From contig CAJGDJ010000007.1 of the NCBI GenBank assembly GCA_904502025.1, positions 3,966-67,965 on the forward strand: a stretch of 64,000 nt of DNA. The letters run 5' to 3'. The notes beneath the pieces were generated by a model, which saw nothing but the letters and a program-made list of their open reading frames with translations, was not told the origin of the DNA and searched no databases. The translations under genes were made by a program, and so were the position numbers. Position 1 is the first letter of the stretch. Each line of letters starts with the position of its first letter. Origin of the DNA: an uncultured Muribaculaceae bacterium. Lineage in GTDB: Bacteria > Bacteroidota > Bacteroidia > Bacteroidales > Muribaculaceae. Below are positions 31,990 to 42,600 of this stretch, one piece after another.

Positions 31990-32523
31990 TTAAAAATTAT
32001 AATAGATGCCCAAACTTAAAGAATTATTATTCACATTAAATCCAAACGCTTCATAAGCATTTTCAACCTTTTGATATCCGATAAATCCTAATTTTGCTAC
32101 TAACCCAACCTTATCTGACATTACGAACTTGACTCCTGGTCTAAACCCAATATAAAATTTAATTTGAGAGTCATCTAAAATTTCGCCATCAGCAAATTCA
32201 GCATACCCAACACCAAATCCACCTTCAACAAAAAAAGAGACTTTATCACTATTAGCAAATGTCCAACGAATATATGGTTCAACAGTTATCATATGTGCAG
32301 TTTCATTATCAAAATTCAACAAATTCTCACTTAACGATATTGCCACATCAAACCTTTTATTGTAGGAGTAACCAACTTCAGGAGCAATCGAAAATGTTGT
32401 AATTGTTTTAGAATCCACTAAATCTGGCTTTACTACATCTAATCCCAACGAACCCCCAATCCACACTTGGGCATTTGAAGCTACTGACACAAATAATGCA
32501 ACTAATAAAAATACATTTCTCAT
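31990..32523 (-). CDS. Small outer-membrane beta-barrel protein (OmpX/porin-like)
   Basis: 177 residues from ATG 32523; four codons further upstream an alternative start exists. A signal peptide ends SVASNAQ. The rest alternates polar and hydrophobic residues in about eight strands, for example VWIGGSLGLDVV, TTFSIAPEVGYSYNKRFDVA, VSFFVEGGFGVGYAEF and FYIGFRPGVKFVM. The C terminus NSLSLGIYYNF ends in phenylalanine, as barrel proteins do. It fits the outer-membrane beta-barrel (OMP_b-brl) families of Bacteroidales. Function unknown. Confidence 0.8.
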   Translation of the reverse strand: MRNVFLLVALFVSVASNAQVWIGGSLGLDVVKPDLVDSKTITTFSIAPEVGYSYNKRFDVAISLSENLLNFDNETAHMITVEPYIRWTFANSDKVSFFVEGGFGVGYAEFADGEILDDSQIKFYIGFRPGVKFVMSDKVGLVAKLGFIGYQKVENAYEAFGFNVNNNSLSLGIYYNF

Positions 32524-32576
32524 AATAACAATCATTTATTACTATGACTCTCAAATAGCATTTCTATAACCAACAA

Positions 32577-32818
32577 AAAAAGCGTGAGAGCCATACTTAT
32601 TGCTCGTCCCGCTTTTCGAGGCTCTGGAATGCCCATCACTGTAGAACGAGCAATACAGAAGCCTCACGCAGAATATGATATATAATCAAACAACCATAGC
32701 AATTGTTCAATTCATTATATACATATCCACAAAGGCACCTACTATTGCCTCATTCTTGGCAGTGATTGAAATTTTCCAGATTTCGAAAAGCCAAGAAAGA
32801 GCGTAAGTAAACGCTTTT
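32577..32818. repeat. 242-bp imperfect hairpin element
   Basis: Left-half segments pair in order with the right half. AAAAGCGT (32577) pairs with ACGCTTTT (to 32818), GCTTTTCGA (32611-32619) with TCGAAAAGC (32783-32791), TCTGGA with TCCAGA, ATCACTG (32635-32641) with CAGTGAT (32760-32766), and the AT-rich core ATGATATATAAT with ATTATATACATAT. The left half alone can also fold as GCGTGAG...CTCACGC (32582-32669) with ATTGCTCGT/ACGAGCAAT inside. No coding frame. It has the same general design as 22336-22551, with a different sequence. Nothing else is seen in 32819-33020 except a -7-like TAAATTTG at 33009. Confidence 0.6.
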
Positions 32819-33020
32819 CTAAAATTATGTTTGCACCCACCCACATAACCCACATCGGGGTTGACTCAAACAAGTTTCGTCACTGCCGACGGCGGTCTGC
32901 AAGCGATATGCATCGCAAAGTTAATTATTTATTCCTAATAAACAACCATTTTTACCACTTTTCAAAATTCACAACAAAACCACAGCTACTATATTCAATT
33001 AAATTGTGTAAATTTGCAGT

Positions 33021-34445
33021 ATGGACTTTCTCATAAAACTTAAAAGTGATCATTTGCGATATCGTGAGGCTAAGATTCACAACCCTCACCGAGTGATAAT
33101 TCCCCGTGGTGTTACTGCATTTATGGGTCCAAATGGAGCAGGAAAAACTATGCTCGGTAATATAATAGAAAAAGGGTGGAATTTCTGCACAAATAGCATT
33201 GAGGGATATCGTGAACGATTGAAAATTAAGAAAATCGAATTTGCCGATATTCATTCGCTTGCCGGATTTAAAGTGGAGTATTACCAACAACGCTTTGAGT
33301 CGATGATGAATGATGAAGTCCCTACGGTTGCAGAGATTTTTCATAATCGAATAAACACTGACCGTTGGCAAGAATTGGCAACCGAACTCCGACTTAAAGA
33401 TATTGAGTCTAAGCATATAAATTTCCTCTCAAGTGGAGAAACTCGCAAGTTACTTATAGTGAATATGCTCTTTGACTTGCCCGATGTGTTGATTCTTGAC
33501 AATCCATACATAGGTCTTGATGCAGCCTCACGCGAAATTCTCAACGGCACAATAAAACTAATTGCGAATCAAGGCGTATCGATAATTTTATTGCTTTGCA
33601 ATCCGGTTGATTTACCTCCATGTATTGACTGTGTCATTCCAATGCTCAACATGGAAATACAAGAGGCTGTGATGCGACAAGGAACAGAGATAAAACAATT
33701 TCAACAATCGTTTTATTATCTTTTTGACTATGCCATAGACCTCGACAACCTCCCATCTCGTCCTTCACGAGTCTATAATGCCGATGATACAGATGTAGTA
33801 TTATCACTCAATCATTGCAAAGTAAAATATGGCTCTCGCACCATTATTAACGATGTATCTTGGACTATTAAAAATAGAGAATGTTGGGCATTATTTGGGC
33901 CAAATGGTTCTGGAAAATCCACCCTATTGAGTCTTGTTCATGCCGATAATCCACAAGGATATTCCAACGACATCACCCTCTTTGACCGCCAAAGAGGTAG
34001 TGGCGAAAGTATTTGGGATATAAAATGTCGCATTGGATACATTTCGCCCGAAATGCACCTATACTTTAATGGTAGCGGTGATATAAAAACAATTGTAGCA
34101 CAAGGGTTGAATGACACGGTTGGATTATTTTGCCAAGTAAAGCCTCATCAAATGGAACGAGCCATGCATTGGTTGCGACTACTTCATATCGAACATCTTG
34201 CCGACCGTCGATTTAATACACTCTCGGCCGGAGAACAGAGATTGGTGTTACTTGCTCGCACGTTTATCAAGCACCCTCAGCTACTAATTCTCGACGAACC
34301 CCTACATGGGCTTGATACTGCTCGCAAACGTAGCATTCGTGGCATCATCAACCACCTCGTGGCACGCGATGGAATCACACTCATTTACGTTACGCACTAC
34401 CTACCCGAAGTGCCTGAATGTGTAACCCACACCAAGACACTCTAA
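33021..34445 (+). CDS. Cytoplasmic ABC ATPase with two nucleotide-binding domains (ModF-like)
   Basis: 474 residues, no membrane segments. The first ABC domain has FMGPNGAGKTML (Walker A), LSSGETRKLLI (signature) and VLILDNPYIGLD (Walker B). The second has LFGPNGSGKSTL, LSAGEQRLVLLAR and LLILDEPLHGLD, then the switch HYLPEV. This tandem, soluble form resembles ModF/PhrA-type proteins, not a transporter with a permease; no permease gene is nearby. Its true role in Bacteroidales is not established. A TAAATTTG box ends five bases before the ATG, which would give an almost leaderless message if it is used. Confidence 0.8.
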   Translation: MDFLIKLKSDHLRYREAKIHNPHRVIIPRGVTAFMGPNGAGKTMLGNIIEKGWNFCTNSIEGYRERLKIKKIEFADIHSLAGFKVEYYQQRFESMMNDEVPTVAEIFHNRINTDRWQELATELRLKDIESKHINFLSSGETRKLLIVNMLFDLPDVLILDNPYIGLDAASREILNGTIKLIANQGVSIILLLCNPVDLPPCIDCVIPMLNMEIQEAVMRQGTEIKQFQQSFYYLFDYAIDLDNLPSRPSRVYNADDTDVVLSLNHCKVKYGSRTIINDVSWTIKNRECWALFGPNGSGKSTLLSLVHADNPQGYSNDITLFDRQRGSGESIWDIKCRIGYISPEMHLYFNGSGDIKTIVAQGLNDTVGLFCQVKPHQMERAMHWLRLLHIEHLADRRFNTLSAGEQRLVLLARTFIKHPQLLILDEPLHGLDTARKRSIRGIINHLVARDGITLIYVTHYLPEVPECVTHTKTL

Positions 34446-34474
34446 CTCAACAATTTCATTCTAAAAATCAAAGA

Positions 34475-37207
34475 CTAATACCACGTTATGACATCGGCCG
34501 GCGATGAACGTTTGTCGTATTTCAAATCTGAAAGCATCGATGACTTAACAGAAATGTGGAAGTTGTATGATTTGTAAGGACCTACAGGCACGAAGCTTGC
34601 ACGCATAGTAAAGCAGTGCAAATCTCGTGATATATTACAATTCATATATGCAATTTTGTTGGTATCAAAATTATAACTTGCCGTAAAACCAAAATTCCAA
34701 TTTTTCGTTGGACGGATATTACCTGAGAAGCTCAAATTTTGGGTTATTTTCCCTTTGTACTCAAGCTTTTCCTTGTCAAACTCTCCATATCCATAGTTTA
34801 TTGAATAATTAAGTGTCAAATTCCAGGGCACTGACCATTTCATATAACCATCTTCATCGGTTGGAATGTCCGACTTCTTTTTTGAATATGGCGAACGTGA
34901 TTCTTGTTCAGGGGCTTCTTGACTTTCCTCCCCTGTATCAATCGATTCGTCTTCATTCTCGGGAGGAGTAGCGGCATCTTCTTTCGGTTTTCGCTTAAAT
35001 GTATCATTATTAAACGTATATGAGAATGAAGTACCGGTACTCGACAATCGCCCCCAGCCTTTACCTACTTCCCAACGGGGAATATTAACCCTTACCGGAT
35101 TGCCATATTCATTAAGTTGATATGTGTAAACGTCCCAAACTGCCGACAAATTAAGATTGAAACTTTTAGTCAGACGAAGATTTATCGAAGTATTAAGGTT
35201 ACTCCAATTCAACGAGTCGGCAGCAAAGTTATAACTTTGCGATATGGTAAAATTCTCAATTAATGATATTTTCTTTTCTCCGATACTATCATTATCGGTT
35301 CGCACCTTCATCTCTACATTGTTTGATAAAGCAACCGACAATGCTCCTGTTTTACCTTGTCCCGGAACTCCAAACAAGCTATTTGGGTAGTAAGAATATT
35401 TACGTTCTTTTTCATTCCCATTCACATCGACATATTGATATGAGCCATAATATCCCCAAAATTTTGATGAAAAGTCGGGCGATGCCGAAAATGAAATTGT
35501 AGGCGTGAGCACATGACGAATCATTTTCACTTTCTTTCCCAAGAAAGGCAATGGCTGATAAAAACCATAAATCTTTGTATTCAACGACATTGATGCCGAA
35601 AAGTCAAATACATTATAGAATCCGTATGTAGTATCACACACCTCAGCAGCCGCATTAGGATCCCATTGACGACTCACCTTGTTAGTGTACATGCGGTCGG
35701 CCATTGATATTTGAGGTGTAATATTTATATACTTAAACAAATTAAATGTAGCCGAAATGGGAACTGAGTGTTTCATTCCATTTCGCCAATCCTTAATCAA
35801 ACTTTTTTGAAAAAATTCGTTTTGTTTTGCTGTCAACGAGTTTTGAAATTGCCCCGAATATGACATTCTGATTTTTTCATACCATTTTTCTTCCCCTATC
35901 GCCTTTTTACGCTTAAATGGATTTAATTGCGACATTGTGATGGTAAAGTTCGGAAACGAGACACTCAAAGTTGAGTCTTGTGTGCGTTGTGATACATTTA
36001 GCGTTGTTGCCAACGACCATTTTGATTGAGGAAAACGATATGACAAGTTTACCGAACTACTCTTTGTGTTTTCAGTAAATGCGTTGCTATAATAGCTATT
36101 CATATCATTTCGATTATATCCACTGGTCGCAAAGTTTATACTTGCCGAAAGGTTCAAATTTGGATTTGCTTTTGCATCTTGTGTGTGATTCCATAGCACT
36201 TGAAAGTTGGTTTGTTTTGTATAGTCGGGCATTCCCTTATCTCCATATACCGATTTAAGGTAACTCAAATCAAAAGAACCCGAATATTTATATCGCTTCA
36301 CATAATTAGAACGAGCTTTAAGCCCCCAAGACCCTTTTGTGTAAATCTCACCGGTAAGAGCTAAGTCGATATTGTCATTTATTGCAAAATAATATCCTCC
36401 ATCTCTCAAATAAAACCCTCGTTGATAGTCATCACCGAAAGTTGGAAAAATTACACCTGATGAATATTTTTCAGAGAATGGAAAGTATCCAAACGGGACT
36501 GCCAATGGCAAAGGTAATCCAGCCAACACCATATATGCAGGGCCCACAACAATATCTTTTTTAGGTCGCATCTTCCCTTTTGTTACTTGAAAATAGAAGT
36601 GTGGACAATCGTGATTATCACAAGTTGTATAGCGACCGTTTTTTATGTAATAATTATCTTCGGCATCTTTTTTTGTTTCACCTCCGGTAAGATAGCCTTC
36701 TCCTTGCTCTGTTATAACGTTGGTAATATAGCCTTTTTTTGTTTTGAAGTTATACTTCATGGTCTCGGTTTCGTAAGTTACACCGCCCTCATCAAAAATC
36801 GGCTTCCCAATCCACTCACCCAATGTATCTTTACGACCTATAGCATATACCAAACTGCTATCCATATCCATGTCGATTTGGTCGGCATCAAGCTTCAAAT
36901 TACCATACACCACATTTCCCTTACCATACATGTAAATGCGATTTCGACCGGTCATTACAATTGAATCACTTGAAGAGAAAACCACTTGATTATCAAGATC
37001 AACTTTCTCTTTGCGAATGCGTATATATTTGGTGTTTTTAATTGAATCAACAGTGGTTACAGGTATTATTGAATCAACATCTAAGCTATCAACAATCACA
37101 ATAGAATCAACATCGGCAACAACATCTCCACTTTGGGGCGATTGTGCACCAACATTGAATGTAAGTAACATCAAGAATGCTAATATATAGAATTGAGTAC
37201 GGCTCAA
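34475..37207 (-). CDS. lptD: LPS-assembly outer membrane protein LptD
   Basis: Outer-membrane barrel that inserts lipopolysaccharide into the outer leaflet. 910 residues. A signal peptide ends LLTFNVGAQ. An OstA/LptA-like beta-jellyroll follows (about 80-200; VVYGNLKLDADQIDMDMDSS, GVTYETETMKYNFKTKKGYI). Then comes the LptD core with CDNHDCPHFYFQVTKGKM and LPLPLAVPFGYFPFSEK, and a long barrel. An acidic linker rich in Glu (about 750-790) is unusual. The only start giving a full signal peptide is TTG at 37207; the first in-frame ATG would cut the signal, and a stop lies just upstream. A TATCTTTG box lies at 37241-37234. Confidence 0.9.
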   Translation of the reverse strand: MSRTQFYILAFLMLLTFNVGAQSPQSGDVVADVDSIVIVDSLDVDSIIPVTTVDSIKNTKYIRIRKEKVDLDNQVVFSSSDSIVMTGRNRIYMYGKGNVVYGNLKLDADQIDMDMDSSLVYAIGRKDTLGEWIGKPIFDEGGVTYETETMKYNFKTKKGYITNVITEQGEGYLTGGETKKDAEDNYYIKNGRYTTCDNHDCPHFYFQVTKGKMRPKKDIVVGPAYMVLAGLPLPLAVPFGYFPFSEKYSSGVIFPTFGDDYQRGFYLRDGGYYFAINDNIDLALTGEIYTKGSWGLKARSNYVKRYKYSGSFDLSYLKSVYGDKGMPDYTKQTNFQVLWNHTQDAKANPNLNLSASINFATSGYNRNDMNSYYSNAFTENTKSSSVNLSYRFPQSKWSLATTLNVSQRTQDSTLSVSFPNFTITMSQLNPFKRKKAIGEEKWYEKIRMSYSGQFQNSLTAKQNEFFQKSLIKDWRNGMKHSVPISATFNLFKYINITPQISMADRMYTNKVSRQWDPNAAAEVCDTTYGFYNVFDFSASMSLNTKIYGFYQPLPFLGKKVKMIRHVLTPTISFSASPDFSSKFWGYYGSYQYVDVNGNEKERKYSYYPNSLFGVPGQGKTGALSVALSNNVEMKVRTDNDSIGEKKISLIENFTISQSYNFAADSLNWSNLNTSINLRLTKSFNLNLSAVWDVYTYQLNEYGNPVRVNIPRWEVGKGWGRLSSTGTSFSYTFNNDTFKRKPKEDAATPPENEDESIDTGEESQEAPEQESRSPYSKKKSDIPTDEDGYMKWSVPWNLTLNYSINYGYGEFDKEKLEYKGKITQNLSFSGNIRPTKNWNFGFTASYNFDTNKIAYMNCNISRDLHCFTMRASFVPVGPYKSYNFHISVKSSMLSDLKYDKRSSPADVITWY

Positions 37208-37313
37208 ATGTTATTCCACTTTATTTCAAGGTGCAAAGATAGTAAATTGACACGTATTTACAGCCCTTTAACCCTATTTTAACCGCGAAAATTAGTTTTT
37301 TTAATACATTGCA

Positions 37314-39611
37314 TTAAAATGGATAACCAATAGCCAAATGGAATGCCAATGATTTACCAAACGACGGCATATTGAAATAACCCGATTTTCCGGTGTCGTA
37401 TGGAGCATGCAACCCAATTCCAAGATCGCCCCTCACCACAAGCATATCCATATCAAATCGCAATCCAATACCTGTTCCAAGTGCTAAATCTCGAAAAAAT
37501 CGAGAGCCGCTTAATGTTCCTCCGGGACGTTGGGGATCATCTTCAAGCAACCATACATTGCCGGCATCAACAAACAATGCTCCCTTAAACATTCCGTATA
37601 TCGGAAAACGATACTCCAAATTTGCTTCAAACTTAAATGTTCCCGTTTGGTCGAAATAATTATCAGCCGATGCTCCGGGAGCTCTATATGAACCGGGACC
37701 TATGCTTCGCACTGCGAATGCTCTTATTGAATTTGCTCCACCTACATAAAACTGCTCACTATATGGCACTTGCGATGAATTTCCATAAGCATGAGCTGCC
37801 CCCACTGCTGCTCGTGAGTAAAGCCAATGATTCCCTCCTAAACGACAACTATATACAACTTGCGTAGAGCCTTTCACAAACTGCGAAAATGGGGTGTTAA
37901 ACAACTCCTTTTCTCCTTTGTTTCCGGCAAGCTCCCATATCGACCAAAATAGATTTCCCGCCTCTTGAACATTTATCTGCCAATTTATCGCATTATTTCT
38001 ATCTATTCGACGATCATAAGTATAGGTATATCCTATTTGAGGTATAAATTGGTCTTGAAAACTTTGTGCCACTGCCAAATTTTCGCTCATTATCGAATCA
38101 AAAACAGATGTGGTATTTATCAGTTTCGTATAAGTAATCTTAGCAATTGTTAGCGTATTGGTTGAATATCTTGAGGATTGCCAGTCATAGTTCATCGCAA
38201 CATCAAATTCAGCCAACTTAAAATAATGTGGACGATTTAATAGCTCGGCATCAAGCGACAAGCGAGTCCAATTAAGTTCTCTACGTCGTCGTGGTATAAA
38301 TCGCGGAGCAAGCAATCGTGGGAATGACAAAGTTGTGTTAATCCCGAACTCATACGAGTTAAATATCGAGTTTCGATTTCTACCGGTTTGCCATTCGTAT
38401 GCCCCAAATAAGCTTACGTTCAACTGCTCTCCACCTCCAAATAGATTCTTATTCGTAAGACCAAGCGACACTCCCGGGCCCAAGTAACTATTTGATTTTG
38501 ACGTCACATTAACCTCAACTCCAAGTTCCATTGGAGCATCTTGCGTGCAACTTATCTCAACATTAAGCCTATTATCTCGATTCAACGAATCAGGTTTCAC
38601 ATTAATGCTAATATCCTTAAATATCCCTAATCGAGACAAATAGGTTTGTGTGCGATTCATATCTCTAACCGAGAATGTTTTACCCTCTCTAAAAGCGACA
38701 CACTCCGGAATTAATTGTGGTCGTAGTTTCGACGGTTTCATCTGCACAATGGTAGCCCTATTTGTCTGAATTGTATCGGGCGTTCCACCTCCTTCATTAC
38801 GATGCACATATACCACGATACTTCCTGTTGTATATCGTTCAAGAGCTTCAGTAGGAATATTCTCTGCCACTACCATTCGCAATGCGATATTGCCCGGATT
38901 GATTGTGCTATCGGCAAGATATTCAATATATTCGGGTCGGAAGAAGTAATAGCCTTTGTTTCTTACCTGATTTGCAATTTCGGTACGAAGCTCGGCAAGC
39001 GAATCGGTACAATAACGAGAGCCTTTGGTCAACAAATTAGAACGCTTTGTTATCGAATCGATTATATGATACAAATGAGTTGTATCGGGCAATAGTTCTA
39101 TCGAATCAATACGATACACCGATCCGGTGTTTACATCGTATGACACTTTTACTTTTTTTGGGTTTTTCCCTTTTATTAGTTTATATTTTACACTTGAATT
39201 AAAATATCCGTTATTTTCCAATATCTCATCTATCATCTTTACCCTCAATTCTGGACGAACATCTGACAATAACACCGGCTCTTCTACTAAATTTTTATAT
39301 AACCACCCTTTAAGTCCGGTAGCTTCACTATCCCAATTATTATACACCCATAAACCCACAGGAAATGGATATCGAATCGTGGGCGAAATCAAACTGTTGT
39401 TTGGTGCCACGTTAACAGCTTCTTTTACTTGTGATTTAACTCCTGAAGGAAGTTTCTCTCCTTCTACACCCTCTATCAATATACGTTTCACACCTGTGTA
39501 AAGAGGATCGTCCTCACTCAAACGTCGTGTTGTGGAACATGACATTGCCATTATTGCAAGTACCACTGCAACAATCACTTGAGACATTATTTTAATCCTC
39601 TTATTTGTCAT
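37314..39611 (-). CDS. tamL: TamL: lipoprotein TamA-type BamA-family protein
   Basis: Outer-membrane Omp85 protein that with TamB helps build the outer membrane. 765 residues. The N terminus is a lipoprotein signal ending IMAMSCSTTRRL (Cys about 25), the Bacteroidetes variant called TamL. POTRA-like domains follow (about 45-370; VKRILIEGV, DEILENNGYFNSSVKY, RVDSIELLPD-type repeats, RTQTYLSRLGIFKDISI). The Omp85 barrel includes GLTNKNLFGGGEQLNVSLFG, YVGGANSIRAFAVRSIGPG and a C-terminal strand ending HLAIGYPF. It begins 3 bases after tamB, so the two are translated from one message. Confidence 0.92.
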   Translation of the reverse strand: MTNKRIKIMSQVIVAVVLAIMAMSCSTTRRLSEDDPLYTGVKRILIEGVEGEKLPSGVKSQVKEAVNVAPNNSLISPTIRYPFPVGLWVYNNWDSEATGLKGWLYKNLVEEPVLLSDVRPELRVKMIDEILENNGYFNSSVKYKLIKGKNPKKVKVSYDVNTGSVYRIDSIELLPDTTHLYHIIDSITKRSNLLTKGSRYCTDSLAELRTEIANQVRNKGYYFFRPEYIEYLADSTINPGNIALRMVVAENIPTEALERYTTGSIVVYVHRNEGGGTPDTIQTNRATIVQMKPSKLRPQLIPECVAFREGKTFSVRDMNRTQTYLSRLGIFKDISINVKPDSLNRDNRLNVEISCTQDAPMELGVEVNVTSKSNSYLGPGVSLGLTNKNLFGGGEQLNVSLFGAYEWQTGRNRNSIFNSYEFGINTTLSFPRLLAPRFIPRRRRELNWTRLSLDAELLNRPHYFKLAEFDVAMNYDWQSSRYSTNTLTIAKITYTKLINTTSVFDSIMSENLAVAQSFQDQFIPQIGYTYTYDRRIDRNNAINWQINVQEAGNLFWSIWELAGNKGEKELFNTPFSQFVKGSTQVVYSCRLGGNHWLYSRAAVGAAHAYGNSSQVPYSEQFYVGGANSIRAFAVRSIGPGSYRAPGASADNYFDQTGTFKFEANLEYRFPIYGMFKGALFVDAGNVWLLEDDPQRPGGTLSGSRFFRDLALGTGIGLRFDMDMLVVRGDLGIGLHAPYDTGKSGYFNMPSFGKSLAFHLAIGYPF

Positions 39612-39614
39612 TTC

Positions 39615-42600
39615 CTACAACGTTTGCTTCCTAAATAAATCACGGAATGATCTCAACTTTCGTTTATACACAAAACCAACTCCGGTTTGTGTAACCTCCC
39701 CTTCTAAAATACTTTCGAAACCTACTTGACGGAATAATTTTACATACATCGAGCCACTGCGATTGAGCATATACTCAAACGAAATATCATTTATCAAGTT
39801 TTGCGAATAATTTTCATCAGCATCGGCATCGGTTGAATAATTTCCACCAACAACAATCTTGAATCGGTCATTAAATAATGTCTTCGACACTTTATAGCTA
39901 TAACTTGTTGTCTTTGACTTTGCACCATCTTTTGTTTTATCATATTGGTCGATGCCGAAAGATATATCTACAAACCCAATATTATTGGCTGCCCATGTGT
40001 TAAGTTTTGATTCCACAAATGAATACAACGGGTTACCCGATAAATTTGTATTACCTTTAGTGCCTACACCTGTATAAACATTATACAACAACATATTCAT
40101 GGCTTGATTTGCTCGTTGTTCAGCACTCATCGATGATAATTCATTTGCAATGGTTATATCATCGGGGGTTGACAGGTCAAATGCCACATTCATGTTATTC
40201 AATGTATTGGTTACCGATAGTTTTACATCGAAATCCACCAATCGAGAATCTTGTCCCTCTTGAGTAACATTAGCCTTTATATTATCTACTGCCGACAAAC
40301 TCAATATTGGGTTGAGCATATCTCCATTAAACGCCACATAGCTACCATCATTAAAGTTAAATAGTTTTTCCGACATCAGAGGAGGCGTATATCTCACAAA
40401 ACCTTTATTAATCGTATATCTACCGGTCAATCGACTATCCTCCAATTCATTTAATGAATAATTCAACGTGCCATTGCCTTGCAATTGCACCTTATTTTTT
40501 CCATCTGCCGACAAATCCACATTTATTGTTGACCCCTCTGAAACTATTAATGCCACATCAAGATTCAACGCCATCGCGTCTATCTTTTGTTGCTGTTCAT
40601 TGACAACTACCGTATCGGAAAATCGCACAAATTTTACCATATCATCAGTATTATATGATGTAATTGTTGATGTTGCATCAGGTAGAATATATGTTACATT
40701 TGACCCAGCAAGCAAATTAACCGAAGCATCAATATCAAGATACGACAAATTTCCTTTCACGTTTGCATCTAAATTAACAAATCCTTTGCCATACACATCG
40801 GTTCGTCGCGACTTATTGCTGCCAACGATTTGCATATCACGTGCTTTTAATTTCAAATCAATTTTGGGCGACGACAAATTTGTTACATCAACGGTTCCAT
40901 TTACTATCAAAGGATTTTTATTTACTCCCGAAATTGTAAAATCATTAAACGACACAACATTGTCTACAATCGGGATTTTTACATTAGAAAAATTCAACGG
41001 TGTGCCGGTCATCATTACCATTACCGCGGTAGAATCGAAATCAAGATTACCATTAAATATTGGAGCTTCTCCACTTCCACTGATTTTCATTTCGCCATTA
41101 AGCATTCCACTCAACGAAGCAATATTTTGAGGCATCATTGGATTCAACACTTTTAGAGGAAAATGTATCACTGAAAAATCAAGCATAACCGGAGATTCGC
41201 TTATGCTATCATTCAAATACCCGGCTAAAGTCATCGTTTCTTCTCCATCTACCTTCAATGATGCGTTGGCTTTTATCTGACCGGCTTTATCAGTAACTAC
41301 ACCAAGGTCAGCGACAAATGTTCCTACACGTTCTTTTCCTACAATAAAATCGTCTAACGACAACAGCCCTTTCCCGTTCAATCTACCATCGCCCCAATTC
41401 ACTCTCATATCTGCCGACATATCTCCTTTTATGGGAGGGGCATATGGATTAAACGCTATCAGTTCGGCAAGCTTGAGATTCTTTATTTTCAATATCACAT
41501 CTTCTTGATGTCCTATGCTATCTTGTTCACGATTATGCTCGGTGTATATATTCACACTACTTGTAGCATTTTTCATTTCCACATTGGCATCGACATGATA
41601 TGTTGCCATGTTATATTCGATATAGTTATCATCATTAATATCCCACGACTTATATGCAAGCATCGGCGTTTCGGGGAACAATTCAAATCTCACAAGCGAA
41701 TCACCCACCTGAGCAAGTGCCCCAATATTATACCCTTCTTCTCCGGCAATGTTATGTTGTTGTAAATGAGCTGACACCAAATCATCAGCCAAATATCCAT
41801 CTAACGAAACACGAGCAAACTCATCAAGAGTGCCTGATTGATTTCCTATCGAAGCATGATACATCAATATCTTGTCATATTGATTAGCATTAAAATTAAT
41901 CGTATCAATTGCAGTTGTACCCAATTTATATTGCAGTACATTTGCCTTCACATTTATTATTGAATCGTTGCTCGCTTTAAGAGTTAGTCGCTTAAACGAT
42001 TGGTCGGTTGATGCTAAATATTCCGATAAAAGATTGTTTGAACCGGCTCTTACATCAAGACTAAATCGTGGCATGGCTCGCTGAATTTCTTCTACATCAA
42101 CCTTGCGAGTATCAATTTGCATTGTTACGACCTCCATTACACTATTAATCTTTGTGGCAATTGAATCAAATTGTTCATTCGTACTCAAAAACGCAAACAT
42201 ATCTTTATTCCTCAACGCCATATTTATAGTCGAATCAGTTGCCATCAGTTTTGTATTAATATCTTTAACCGATAAGTTTAGCGAATCACTGTGCCAATCA
42301 ACCTCATCAATTTGCAACATTCCCCTTATCTTCCGACTCTTTACATCAAGCACTCCTTTACTATTGAAGACTGCCATTGCTTTTGCTTGTTGTTCCATTA
42401 AATCAAATGCCTGCAAATCAAAAGCATTAATTTCGGCATTCATATCCCATTCGAACGCAGATTCATCAAATCGGCAATTTGCACTAAGATTAAAATCAGC
42501 ACCAGAATTATGTGATTGAGCAACTAATTGAGCAATTTGTTCGTTAAGCACAATTTTTGCTTCAATATCATCATACACCACTCCATGATATATGATTTTA

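Noticed and set aside
33009..33020. Leaderless start of the two-domain ABC ATPase
   Set aside because: A TAAATTTG box ends five bases before the ATG, but no -33 element lies at the right distance, so the box is not strong evidence for a promoter.
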